Shown here: positions 1 to 5,390 of the stretch, one piece after another
Numbering within the stretch: the stretch's first letter is position 1
How the letters are laid out: each line of letters starts with the position of its first letter
Assembly (NCBI GenBank): GCA_025458365.1
Contig: JALOSP010000062.1
Span: 1-7,274, forward strand
Direction: 5' to 3'
DNA length: 7,274 nucleotides
Source: Hyphomonadaceae bacterium
Lineage (GTDB): Bacteria; Pseudomonadota; Alphaproteobacteria; Caulobacterales; Aquidulcibacteraceae
Position numbers and translations under genes: made by a program
The notes under the pieces: model-generated
The model's database searches: none
Seen by the model: the letters and a program-made list of their open reading frames with translations, nothing else
What the model was told of the DNA's origin: nothing

Positions 1-3
1 TCG

Positions 4-27
4 GCGCCCTCTGCGCCCTCTGCGCCG
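4..27. repeat. short GC-rich tandem repeat at the left edge
   Basis: The 9-base unit gcgccctct occurs twice exactly in tandem (4-12 and 13-21) and a third partial copy begins at 22. On the minus strand it reads as a run of Gly-Ala-Glu codons (GGAEGAEGA) that could follow an ATG at 47 with a GA-rich stretch just before it. Similar gcgccctctgcg-type repeats are familiar from intergenic DNA of several bacteria and often give spurious short proteins. I therefore favour an intergenic repeat over the start of a minus-strand gene, but the element is cut by the window edge and its family cannot be fixed. Confidence 0.45.
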
Positions 28-395
28 CCGTGCGCCTGCTTCTTCATCTCTCTCTGGCAACGGTTGCGGACAGGGCGGGACTCTAAGAGGAGAAACTTAT
101 GCCATCGTTTCAATGACATGATTTTGTCTTCGCGGCAGCTTTCCCACAATTTACACCACACAAACAGCCCTGTTGGCTGCGATAAATTTTTTCGCGCATG
201 ATCCCACCATTTTGCGGCCTACGCTTCACACGACGTTATCGCGACTCGGAAATCTCAGGCTTCGAGCAAACGCGGCCGTGCTGAGGCAGCCCCATTGCTT
301 GCGTCATTCCGTCCGGTCGGTCGGCCTGACTGCCGTCGCGAGAACGCGCGCCCGGATCAGTTCAAAAAACTGAGCTGGAACCTGGCCATAGGGTC
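28..395. other. region without a recognisable gene, upstream of the cydB remnant
   Basis: About 370 bases with no reading frame that resembles a known protein. What can be seen: a good Shine-Dalgarno-like stretch (aagaggag, 85-92) before an ATG at 99 whose frame stops after five codons; an AT-richer section around 110-200; a weak hairpin (stem 165-169 with 175-179) followed eight bases later by a T-run at 187-192; a 6-base-pair hairpin at 357-373 with an A-rich loop; and on the minus strand a 29-codon cysteine-containing frame (110-199). The first half of cydB, which should lie here, is absent in all frames. The region probably joins unrelated DNA to the cydB remnant, but no insertion-sequence end or target duplication is recognisable. 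Confidence 0.5.
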
Positions 396-407
396 GAGGA
401 AGGCCCG

Positions 408-965
408 GTGCTGGAGCGCGCCCGCCGATTTGGCACGGTCGCCGCGGCGCTCACCATCGCCCTGTTTGCAGCCGGCGGCTTGTGGGTGGCGCTAGGCGAC
501 ATGGGCCTCGCCATCCAGGGTGCCATCGATACAGGCGGCCCCTCCAACCCCCATATCGCCGGCGCCGCCGTGGTGGCCGCGCAGGGTGCCTGGGTCGAAA
601 ACTACGCCCGCTATCCCGCGATGCTGGCCGCCCCGCTTCTGGGCCTTGCTGGACCTGTGTTGGCTCTCGTCGGCATTCGGACACGCGGCCACGTTCTGAA
701 CTTCCTTGGTACCTCCCTGGCTACCGTCGGCATTATTGCGACGGCCGGCCTGTCGATGTTCCCCTTCATCCTGCCCAGCGCCACAGACCCGGGATCAAGC
801 CTGACCGTCTGGAACGCCTCGTCCAGCCACCTGACGCTGTGGATCATGCTGATCGTCACCATCATCTTCTTGCCGATCGTGCTGGCTTACACGGCTTGGG
901 CGATGCGGGTGCTGTTCGGCCGGCTCTCCATCCGCGAGGTGGTAGCCAGCCCAGACTTCTATTGA
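408..965 (+). pseudogene. cydB: cytochrome bd quinol oxidase subunit II (CydB), C-terminal half only
   Basis: CydB is the integral-membrane partner of the haem-carrying CydA in the bd-type quinol oxidase, which reduces oxygen to water. The frame matches the C-terminal half of CydB: the EGPV-LERARRFG loop, the PSNP and NYARYP segments, GLSMFPFILPS at residues 114-124, and SSLTVWNASSSHLTLWIM at 130-147. Four likely membrane helices lie near 8-29, 70-92, 97-120 and 143-166. Only 185 codons are present, whereas CydB proteins are about 380 residues. CydB-like residues begin near 396, and the same frame meets a stop at 327-329, so the first half is missing rather than just mis-started. A GTG at 408, with gaggaagg four bases upstream, could still start a half-protein, but function is doubtful. 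cydX follows 15 bases downstream. The family call is firm; the pseudogene status is an inference from the missing half. Confidence 0.83.
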
Positions 966-980
966 GGAAAGGCACTGACG

Positions 981-1091
981 ATGTGGTATTTTGCCTGGAT
1001 ATTGGGCCTTGGCCTGGCTGTTGCTTTCGGCATCATCAACGGCATGTGTCAGGAATTCCGCATGGCCGACGAGCAGGGCGAAGAGGGCTGA
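981..1091 (+). CDS. cydX: CydX/YbgT-type small subunit of cytochrome bd oxidase
   Basis: A 36-residue single-helix membrane protein that begins MWYFAWILG, identical to the first nine residues of E. coli CydX. In E. coli, CydX binds the CydAB complex and is needed for full activity and haem stability. Here residues 2-22 form the membrane helix, Glu25 sits at the same position as Glu25 of E. coli CydX, and the tail is acidic (ADEQGEEG). The start is fixed by this match and by aggaaagg eight bases upstream, which overlaps the end of cydB. The order cydB-cydX is the usual one. The gene looks intact even though the cydB before it has lost its N-terminal half. It stops only three bases before the end of the convergent gene. 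Confidence 0.92.
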   Translation: MWYFAWILGLGLAVAFGIINGMCQEFRMADEQGEEG

Positions 1092-1094
1092 TGT

Positions 1095-1517
1095 TCAGTC
1101 CCGCTTCTGGCGAGCAAGGCAGCGCCGGAAAGCTAGCAGGTGCCGATCGCGCGAAGCTGCCTGCAATCGTTCCAGCACGTGCCGTGCCGCTGGATCGCTA
1201 ACCTTCGGTAACAAGCGCTGATAGAGGGCGAAATTCTGGAGTTCGGCAGCGATGGCTTGCTCGCAGGCCTCGGTCAAGGTGGCAGGAACGGGCAAGGCGG
1301 CGTTGGCCCAGCGATTGGCAGGCACCGCAACGCCGAGCCGCCGCAACTGATGTTGAATGGCCTCGGCATGGCGGCGTTCCGCCTCGATGATGTTGGTGAA
1401 CGGTCGCACCGAACCAAAACGGTCGATCATGGCAGCGTAGGCGGCTTCGGCCTGCCACTCATCATCGAGTGCCGCCAACCGGATCTGTGACAATTCCGCA
1501 GGCATGGCCACTGTCAT
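1095..1517 (-). CDS. ferritin-like (DUF2202-type) protein
   Basis: A 140-residue, mostly helical protein without signal peptide, predicted to be cytosolic. The pattern LDDEWQAEAAYAAMIDRFG...PFTNIIEAERRH (residues 17-50), then EAxxxxxxAELQNFALYQRLL (83-103) and LQAASRDRHLLAF (118-130), matches the DUF2202 group of the ferritin-like, rubrerythrin-related superfamily. Likely metal ligands are Glu20 or Glu24, Glu47 and His50 (an ExxH pair), Glu92 and His126. Family members are suspected di-iron or metal proteins, and their substrate is generally unknown. The ATG overlaps the TGA of the upstream DUF3365 gene (ATGA at 1517-1514) and has no strong ribosome site of its own, which suggests translational coupling. 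It is the last gene of the sqr operon. A second in-frame ATG lies four codons in. The family is likely; the function is unknown. Confidence 0.8.
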   Translation of the reverse strand: MTVAMPAELSQIRLAALDDEWQAEAAYAAMIDRFGSVRPFTNIIEAERRHAEAIQHQLRRLGVAVPANRWANAALPVPATLTEACEQAIAAELQNFALYQRLLPKVSDPAARHVLERLQAASRDRHLLAFRRCLARQKRD

Positions 1518-2134
1518 TCCGGTTTGGTGAGCGAAGCTGCGTTCCAGCGGATCAACATCGCACCACGAAGTTCGCCAGGCCGAAACCCTGTTGCCTTGTC
1601 CTTCGGATAGAGCTTGGCAATGCGGGCGGCGACCGCAGGATCAACATCAGCGCCATGACAGGACAAGCATGGCTGGCCCAGCATGGGAATTGCCCGCAAA
1701 TAGTTTACCTTGGCAGATTGACCACCGCCACTATGCCACATGCGCGTGGCCGGCTTACCTGACTCCACCGGCTCTTCTGCCAGCTCGCCATAATAGGCGC
1801 GAGCATCGCGGGGAACATGGGCCTTTGGGTTACGGTTGCGCTCGGCAATGCGAGTTACCTGAACGCCACTGGCAGCTGACACCTCGGCTGCAATTGTTGG
1901 TGCAACGGTGCTGCAAACATCGACTGCTCCAGGCAGGCCCTTTTCCTGGATCGCTGCACGCAGAGCCTGTTGCAATCTCTGCTGAAACTGGTCTGCAAGC
2001 ACCGCAGATTTCTCTGCAATGGCCGTATCCACAGCATTTGGCGCGGCCTTTAGCGGCGCAGCCGCGCCTGCAGCCGACGTGAGCAAAAGAAAGGCTCCGA
2101 TTGCCGTCAGGCCGGTTTTGTTATGCCCCATCAT
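1514..2134 (-). CDS. secreted DUF3365 (Tll0287-like) haem protein with one CxxCH site
   Basis: A 206-residue protein with an N-terminal signal peptide (hydrophobic core about 9-23, cleavage probably near 23-26), so it acts in the periplasm. The body fits DUF3365/Tll0287-like domains: AVDVCSTVAPTIA (70-82), a RNPKAHVP stretch (101-108), NYLRAIPMLGQPCLSCHG (144-161) and a C-terminal YPKDKATGFRPGELRGA (176-192). CLSCH at 156-160 is a c-type haem attachment motif. Such proteins are proposed redox or haem-sensing modules; the partner here is unknown. The start is set at the ATG at 2134 because aggaaa lies five bases upstream and the signal peptide follows at once. A second ATG at 2131 is equally possible, and a TTG at 2173 would add 13 residues and overlap the channel gene. 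It is the fourth gene of the sqr operon, and its stop overlaps the next start. Confidence 0.87.
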   Translation of the reverse strand: MMGHNKTGLTAIGAFLLLTSAAGAAAPLKAAPNAVDTAIAEKSAVLADQFQQRLQQALRAAIQEKGLPGAVDVCSTVAPTIAAEVSAASGVQVTRIAERNRNPKAHVPRDARAYYGELAEEPVESGKPATRMWHSGGGQSAKVNYLRAIPMLGQPCLSCHGADVDPAVAARIAKLYPKDKATGFRPGELRGAMLIRWNAASLTKPE

Positions 2135-2159
2135 CTTTGTTTCCTGCCGTTCGCCTGCT

Positions 2160-3431
2160 TCAACCTTGTCCAAGCAGAGCCTTCAGGTTCCAGGCAGCTG
2201 TGGCTCTTTGCGCTTGCGCACTGGCAGCCTGCATTGCAGCTTGAGCCGCTTCGCGCTCGGCATCGAGCAATGCCAGGGTTGGCTTCAAGCCGACGCGAAC
2301 CTCCTGCTTGACGCTTGCGAGAGCAGCTTCGCTTGCTGCTTGCTGTCGCAGCGCTGCGTTCGCCGCTTCATTGGCGGCTTTCACGCCTGCGAAAGCGGCA
2401 ATGACCATTTCGCGCACGGTGCCGCGCGCATCTGCCAGTCGTGCCTGAGCGGCACGCACCGCCGCATCCCCCGCATCGCCTTCAGCCTTGATCCGACCGG
2501 ACGCAAAGAAATTCCATCTGCCACGCAGCCCTGCACTGGCCAGATCACCCCGATAGCCTGGAAAAAACTGGTCTCGCACACTTGATGCTTCGGCATAGGC
2601 GGCGACTTGCGGCAAGCCTTCGGCCTTGGCAATGCGCGCCTGGCCTCTGGCGGCATTTAGGCCGGCTTCGGCCTGGGCTATGGCTGGCGAACGTTTCTCG
2701 GCTTCGGCAAGTGCCTCATCAAGCGTGGTGGGCAGCGGCGGGTTTGCGGGCAGTGCGGCCAGGCTGTCAGCGGAGAGGCCGGTAAGGCGATTGAAACGGG
2801 CATGCATGGTCTCGCGCTGCGCGATCGCGTTGGCAAGCACGGCCTGGGCTTCGGCCAGGCGTGCTTCAGCCTGGCTGACATCGGTTGATGGCACCTCGCC
2901 CGCCTTGAAACGCAACTGTGCCTGGGCCGCGGCAATCTCGACGGCATTGACCAGATCCTGCGCAGCCTTGAGCCCAGCGTTGGCGGCCAGAACGCCGCCG
3001 AAGCTTGTGGCTACGTCTGCTCTGAGAGCGGCGCGCCTGCCGACAAGCCCCGCTTGGGCAGCTTCTGCGCTGGCCCGTGCCGCATTGCGCGCGCCAGAGA
3101 TGCGACCACCTGCAAACAGGGGTTGTTCGATGCCCACCTGAGCTGCGCGCGGTGTGACGTCGGTTGCAGTCAGGCCAAAATAGCCGCCAGGGTCTAGCCG
3201 TCCCCAACCGATGGTGCCAGTCAGTGTTGCGGTCGGGCCGGCAGCAGCGCGCGCTGCGTCGGCGCGCTTGTCAGCCGCTTCAGCTTCAGCCTTCGCTACG
3301 GCCAGCATGGGCGCGTGTGCTTCGGCCGCCACCATGGCCTCGTCCAGCGTCACGGGGACAGCCCATGCCACTTGCGATGAAGCGGCAATCGCCAGCCCGC
3401 TGGCAAGCAACCCAAGTCGAATGCGGATCAA
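2160..3431 (-). CDS. TolC-family outer-membrane efflux channel
   Basis: A 423-residue protein with a signal peptide (residues 1-24, cleavage after AWA) and two long alanine-rich coiled-coil repeats, the build of TolC/OprM-like outer-membrane factors that form the exit duct of tripartite pumps. Family marks include VTLDEAM at 27-33 in the first repeat, IEQPLFAGGRISGARNA (about 101-117), the FNRLTGL turn, the second-repeat TLDEAL, and a GRWNFFASGRIKAEG segment that mirrors the first repeat's strand. The start is a TTG at 3431 that overlaps the stop of the preceding gene (TTGA), with aggggaag upstream. No permease or adaptor lies in this operon. Its natural partners are the adaptor and RND permease encoded divergently from 5391 onward, so the pump appears split over two operons. 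Confidence 0.92.
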   Translation of the reverse strand: MIRIRLGLLASGLAIAASSQVAWAVPVTLDEAMVAAEAHAPMLAVAKAEAEAADKRADAARAAAGPTATLTGTIGWGRLDPGGYFGLTATDVTPRAAQVGIEQPLFAGGRISGARNAARASAEAAQAGLVGRRAALRADVATSFGGVLAANAGLKAAQDLVNAVEIAAAQAQLRFKAGEVPSTDVSQAEARLAEAQAVLANAIAQRETMHARFNRLTGLSADSLAALPANPPLPTTLDEALAEAEKRSPAIAQAEAGLNAARGQARIAKAEGLPQVAAYAEASSVRDQFFPGYRGDLASAGLRGRWNFFASGRIKAEGDAGDAAVRAAQARLADARGTVREMVIAAFAGVKAANEAANAALRQQAASEAALASVKQEVRVGLKPTLALLDAEREAAQAAMQAASAQAQRATAAWNLKALLGQG

Positions 3432-3631
3432 CGGAAGGCTTCCCCTGGCTTCAGCCCCATTGCCTTGAAGACCATCGCCGCCGGGCAGAAGCCTGTAAAC
3501 GCCGCCTGGATCATATTAAGCCCGGCAAAGGCGGCTAGCCCAATCCAGTAGGGATGGACGAGCAGCGAGAGGGCGATGGAAGCCAGCACCACGACGCCGG
3601 CAAAGACAAAAACAGCTCTATCAATGGACAT
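3428..3631 (-). CDS. DUF2892 (YgaP membrane-domain-like) inner-membrane protein
   Basis: A 67-residue protein with two hydrophobic segments (about 6-24 and 28-46) and the family's C-terminal signature GLNMIQAAFTGFCPAAMVFKAMGLKPG, including Cys49-Pro50. DUF2892 is the membrane part of E. coli YgaP, where it is fused to a rhodanese domain, and free-standing copies are common beside sulfur-handling genes. Here the matching stand-alone rhodanese sits in the divergent operon at 5038. The start ATG at 3631 has aggag nine bases upstream, and the gene begins 16 bases after the sqr stop. Its role is probably to help handle sulfane sulfur or persulfide at the inner membrane, but that rests on context and on YgaP. 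Confidence 0.92.
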   Translation of the reverse strand: MSIDRAVFVFAGVVVLASIALSLLVHPYWIGLAAFAGLNMIQAAFTGFCPAAMVFKAMGLKPGEAFR

Positions 3632-3647
3632 GAGGTCCGCTCCTGCT

Positions 3648-4949
3648 TCAAAATTTCAGTTTGTCGATGCCGAGTGCATGCATCGCCAATTTCTCGTAAA
3701 AGGGCTCACTCTCACCCTTGCGAATCTTTCTGAGGAAATATTTCTCGAAGCCGATTTTGGCGAAATGCACCCATTTGCCCTGACTGGACCAATTCACATT
3801 GCGGGGCGGGATCTGAGGCTGGGCGACGAAGGCAATGCCACCGTCACCAAAATCAGCGAGGCACACAGCATTCCATGTCGCTTCGGCCTTCGGTTCCTTG
3901 CCCTCGAGAATGGCCTTTAGATTGGCGGCAATGGCGGTGACCATGGATTCAATCATGAATCCGGTCTTGGGGACGCCCACCGGCACAGGGGTGGGTCCGG
4001 TGGGCGGGATGGCCACCGCCACGCCCAGCGCAAACACCTCGGGGAAGGCGGGGTTGCGCTGATGCTTGTCAACCAGCACGAAACCGCGCGGGTTGGTCAG
4101 GCCGTCGATGCCGCGGATGGCGGGCACGCCGCGAAACGCCGGCAGCATCATGGTGAACTTGAAGGGCACATCGTGGCGGGCCTTGATGCTGCCATCGTCG
4201 GCCACTTCCTCGACATGAGCGACGCCATCGTCAAAACGGGTGACGCGGGCTTTGGTGATCCATTTCACATGCCGATCCCGAAACGCGGATTCCAGCCGGC
4301 CCTGGGTGTCGCCGACGCCATCGAGGCCGAGATGGCCGACATAGGGTTCGGCGGTGATGAAGGTCATCGGGACGAGGTGGCGGATCTTGCGCCGCTTCAG
4401 CTCGGTGTCCAGCACCATGGCATATTCATAGGCCGGCCCGTAACAGCTGGCGCCCTGCACGGCGCCGACGATGATCGGGCCGGGATCGGCGCAAAAGGCT
4501 TCGAACGCGTCGGCGGCAGCAGAGGCGTGGTGGGTATGGCACACGGACTGGGTGAAGGCTTCAGGCCCGAAACCGGGAATCTCGTCAAAGGCCAGGTCAG
4601 GCCCAGTGGCAATCACGAGGTAATCATAATCAAGGAATGTGCCGTCACGCAGGGCAATGCGCTTCTCGGCCGGATGCACACGGTCCGCACCAACGCTGGA
4701 AAAGCCGATACCGCGCTTTTTCATGACAGGGGGCAGATGGACCTCGACCTCCTCGGGCGTGCGCCACTTCACCGCCACCCAGGGGTTGGACGGCACGAAG
4801 CTGTAACTGTCCCGCTCTGCCAGCAGGAACACCTCCGCCCGGTCTTTGACGGCGTCACGAATCTCATAGGACGCGATCGTGCCACCCAAACCGCCACCAA
4901 GGACAACGATCCGAGGACGGCTCTGCTTGCCCTGCTGCATATCGGCCAT
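3648..4949 (-). CDS. sqr: sulfide:quinone oxidoreductase (SQR)
   Basis: A membrane-associated flavoprotein, 433 residues, that oxidises sulfide to sulfane sulfur or polysulfide and reduces quinone. The FAD-binding motif RIVVLGGGLGG is at 13-23. The three cysteines of the SQR active site are all present: Cys137 (SVCHTHHA), Cys169 (GASCYGPAYEY) and Cys363 (ATWNAVCLADFGD). A second ATG motif (YLVIATGPDLAFDEIPGFG, 110-128) and the C-terminal amphipathic membrane-binding segment (KWVHFAKIGFEKYFLRKIRKG, 392-412) also match SQRs of the Acidithiobacillus ferrooxidans type. The start at 4949 is chosen because FAD strand 1 follows within a dozen residues and ggggag lies six bases upstream. The frame stays open for another 128 codons, but that stretch is antisense to the rhodanese gene and looks unlike protein. 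It is the first gene of the minus-strand operon and shares its promoter region with the divergent rhodanese operon. Confidence 0.95.
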   Translation of the reverse strand: MADMQQGKQSRPRIVVLGGGLGGTIASYEIRDAVKDRAEVFLLAERDSYSFVPSNPWVAVKWRTPEEVEVHLPPVMKKRGIGFSSVGADRVHPAEKRIALRDGTFLDYDYLVIATGPDLAFDEIPGFGPEAFTQSVCHTHHASAAADAFEAFCADPGPIIVGAVQGASCYGPAYEYAMVLDTELKRRKIRHLVPMTFITAEPYVGHLGLDGVGDTQGRLESAFRDRHVKWITKARVTRFDDGVAHVEEVADDGSIKARHDVPFKFTMMLPAFRGVPAIRGIDGLTNPRGFVLVDKHQRNPAFPEVFALGVAVAIPPTGPTPVPVGVPKTGFMIESMVTAIAANLKAILEGKEPKAEATWNAVCLADFGDGGIAFVAQPQIPPRNVNWSSQGKWVHFAKIGFEKYFLRKIRKGESEPFYEKLAMHALGIDKLKF

Positions 4950-4955
4950 CTCTTT

Positions 4956-4961
4956 CTCCCC
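4956..4961 (-). promoter_or_regulatory. ribosome binding site that decides the sqr start
   Basis: ggggag read on the minus strand lies six bases before the ATG at 4949. It is a strong Shine-Dalgarno match and supports the short 433-residue protein over the longer open frame. Confidence 0.75.
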
Positions 4962-4979
4962 TTGAACCGTTAAATTCGC

Positions 4980-5007
4980 TTGACCTAATATAAGATAAAC
5001 ATAATAT
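4980..5007 (+). promoter_or_regulatory. sigma-70-like promoter of the rhodanese-pump operon
   Basis: TTGACC (4980-4985) and TAATAT (5002-5007) are separated by 16 bases, close to the consensus -35 and -10 hexamers. Transcription would begin near 5014, giving a leader of about 24 bases that includes the site aaggaa before the ATG at 5038. A matching minus-strand promoter for sqr must lie in the same AT-rich patch, but no pair of hexamers with good spacing is clear. Confidence 0.45.
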
Positions 5008-5010
5008 GAG
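4983..5010. repeat. 12-base direct repeat in the divergent promoter, possible operator
   Basis: acctaatataag (4983-4994) and acataatatgag (4999-5010) agree at 10 of 12 positions and start 16 bases apart. They cover the spacer and -10 region of the plus-strand promoter, a place where a bound regulator could control both operons. The sequence does not match the ATTC-N8-GAAT type of site described for the sulfide-responsive SqrR/BigR repressors, and no regulator gene is in the window. The operator role is an inference. Confidence 0.4.
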
Positions 5011-5037
5011 GGGGAGCGCAAGCAAGGAAATTCCCCG

Positions 5038-5373
5038 ATGTTCGGATTTGGCAAGAGCGTTACGCATAAGGAAATTGCACCCGAGGAGCTGGCGGCAATG
5101 CTGAAGGATCGCAGCGCTATCGTTGTTGATGTGCGCGAACCCAACGAGTTAGCGACAGGCCACATTGCTGGCGCGATCAATCTGCCGCTGTCGACATTCT
5201 CGCCAGACCAGCTTCCACCGAACCTTGAAAAGACGATTGTCCTGCAATGCGCAGGTGGCAAGCGATCCGGCATGGCGCTTGATCGCTGCGCTGCTGCCAA
5301 CGCGGCCGTTGATACACACCTGGCCGGCGCCATCGGCGCCTGGAAGGCCGCTGGCCTTCCGGTGGTTGCGTAA
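5038..5373 (+). CDS. single-domain rhodanese-like sulfurtransferase
   Basis: A 111-residue cytosolic rhodanese domain. It carries VVDVREPNELATGHIAGAINLPLS (29-52), the active-site loop CAGGKRS with catalytic Cys71, and the closing GAIGAWKAAGLPV (97-109). The loop and ending closely resemble the rhodanese half of E. coli YgaP (CQAGKR, WKKAGLPV). Such enzymes take sulfane sulfur as a Cys persulfide and pass it to thiols, or the reverse. The ATG at 5038 has aaggaa about eight bases upstream. The gene starts the plus-strand operon, 88 bases from the divergent sqr start, and is followed 17 bases later by the pump adaptor gene. A role in processing the persulfide or polysulfide formed by SQR is the natural reading. 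The true acceptor is unknown. Confidence 0.93.
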   Translation: MFGFGKSVTHKEIAPEELAAMLKDRSAIVVDVREPNELATGHIAGAINLPLSTFSPDQLPPNLEKTIVLQCAGGKRSGMALDRCAAANAAVDTHLAGAIGAWKAAGLPVVA

Positions 5374-5390
5374 CAACAAGAGGAACTGTC

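Noticed and set aside
99..116. ATG with a good ribosome site but only five codons
   Set aside because: Too short to be judged as a gene or leader peptide. There is no repeated regulatory codon and no attenuator structure nearby.
165..192. Possible intrinsic terminator
   Set aside because: The stem is only five base pairs and the T-run begins seven bases after it. No gene upstream is identified to end here.
357..373. Six-base-pair hairpin tcagtt/aactga before the cydB remnant
   Set aside because: It has no T-run and no second copy that would mark a mobile-element end, so it is most likely chance.
482..1201. Plus-strand open frame of 239 codons overlapping cydB and cydX
   Set aside because: It is arginine- and proline-rich, typical of an out-of-frame reading of GC-rich DNA, and conflicts with cydB, cydX and the convergent ferritin-like gene.
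4062..4973. Long plus-strand open frame (303 codons) across sqr
   Set aside because: It is antisense to a clearly identified SQR. Its composition follows from the codon bias of that gene and it resembles no protein family.
5011..5036. gggga/tcccc pair that could fold around the rhodanese ribosome site
   Set aside because: Five base pairs closing a 16-base loop is weak, and nothing else suggests a riboswitch or thermosensor.
4950..5333. 128-codon open extension upstream of the sqr start
   Set aside because: It runs antisense through the rhodanese gene and lacks flavoprotein similarity. The FAD strand and a strong ribosome site support the start at 4949.
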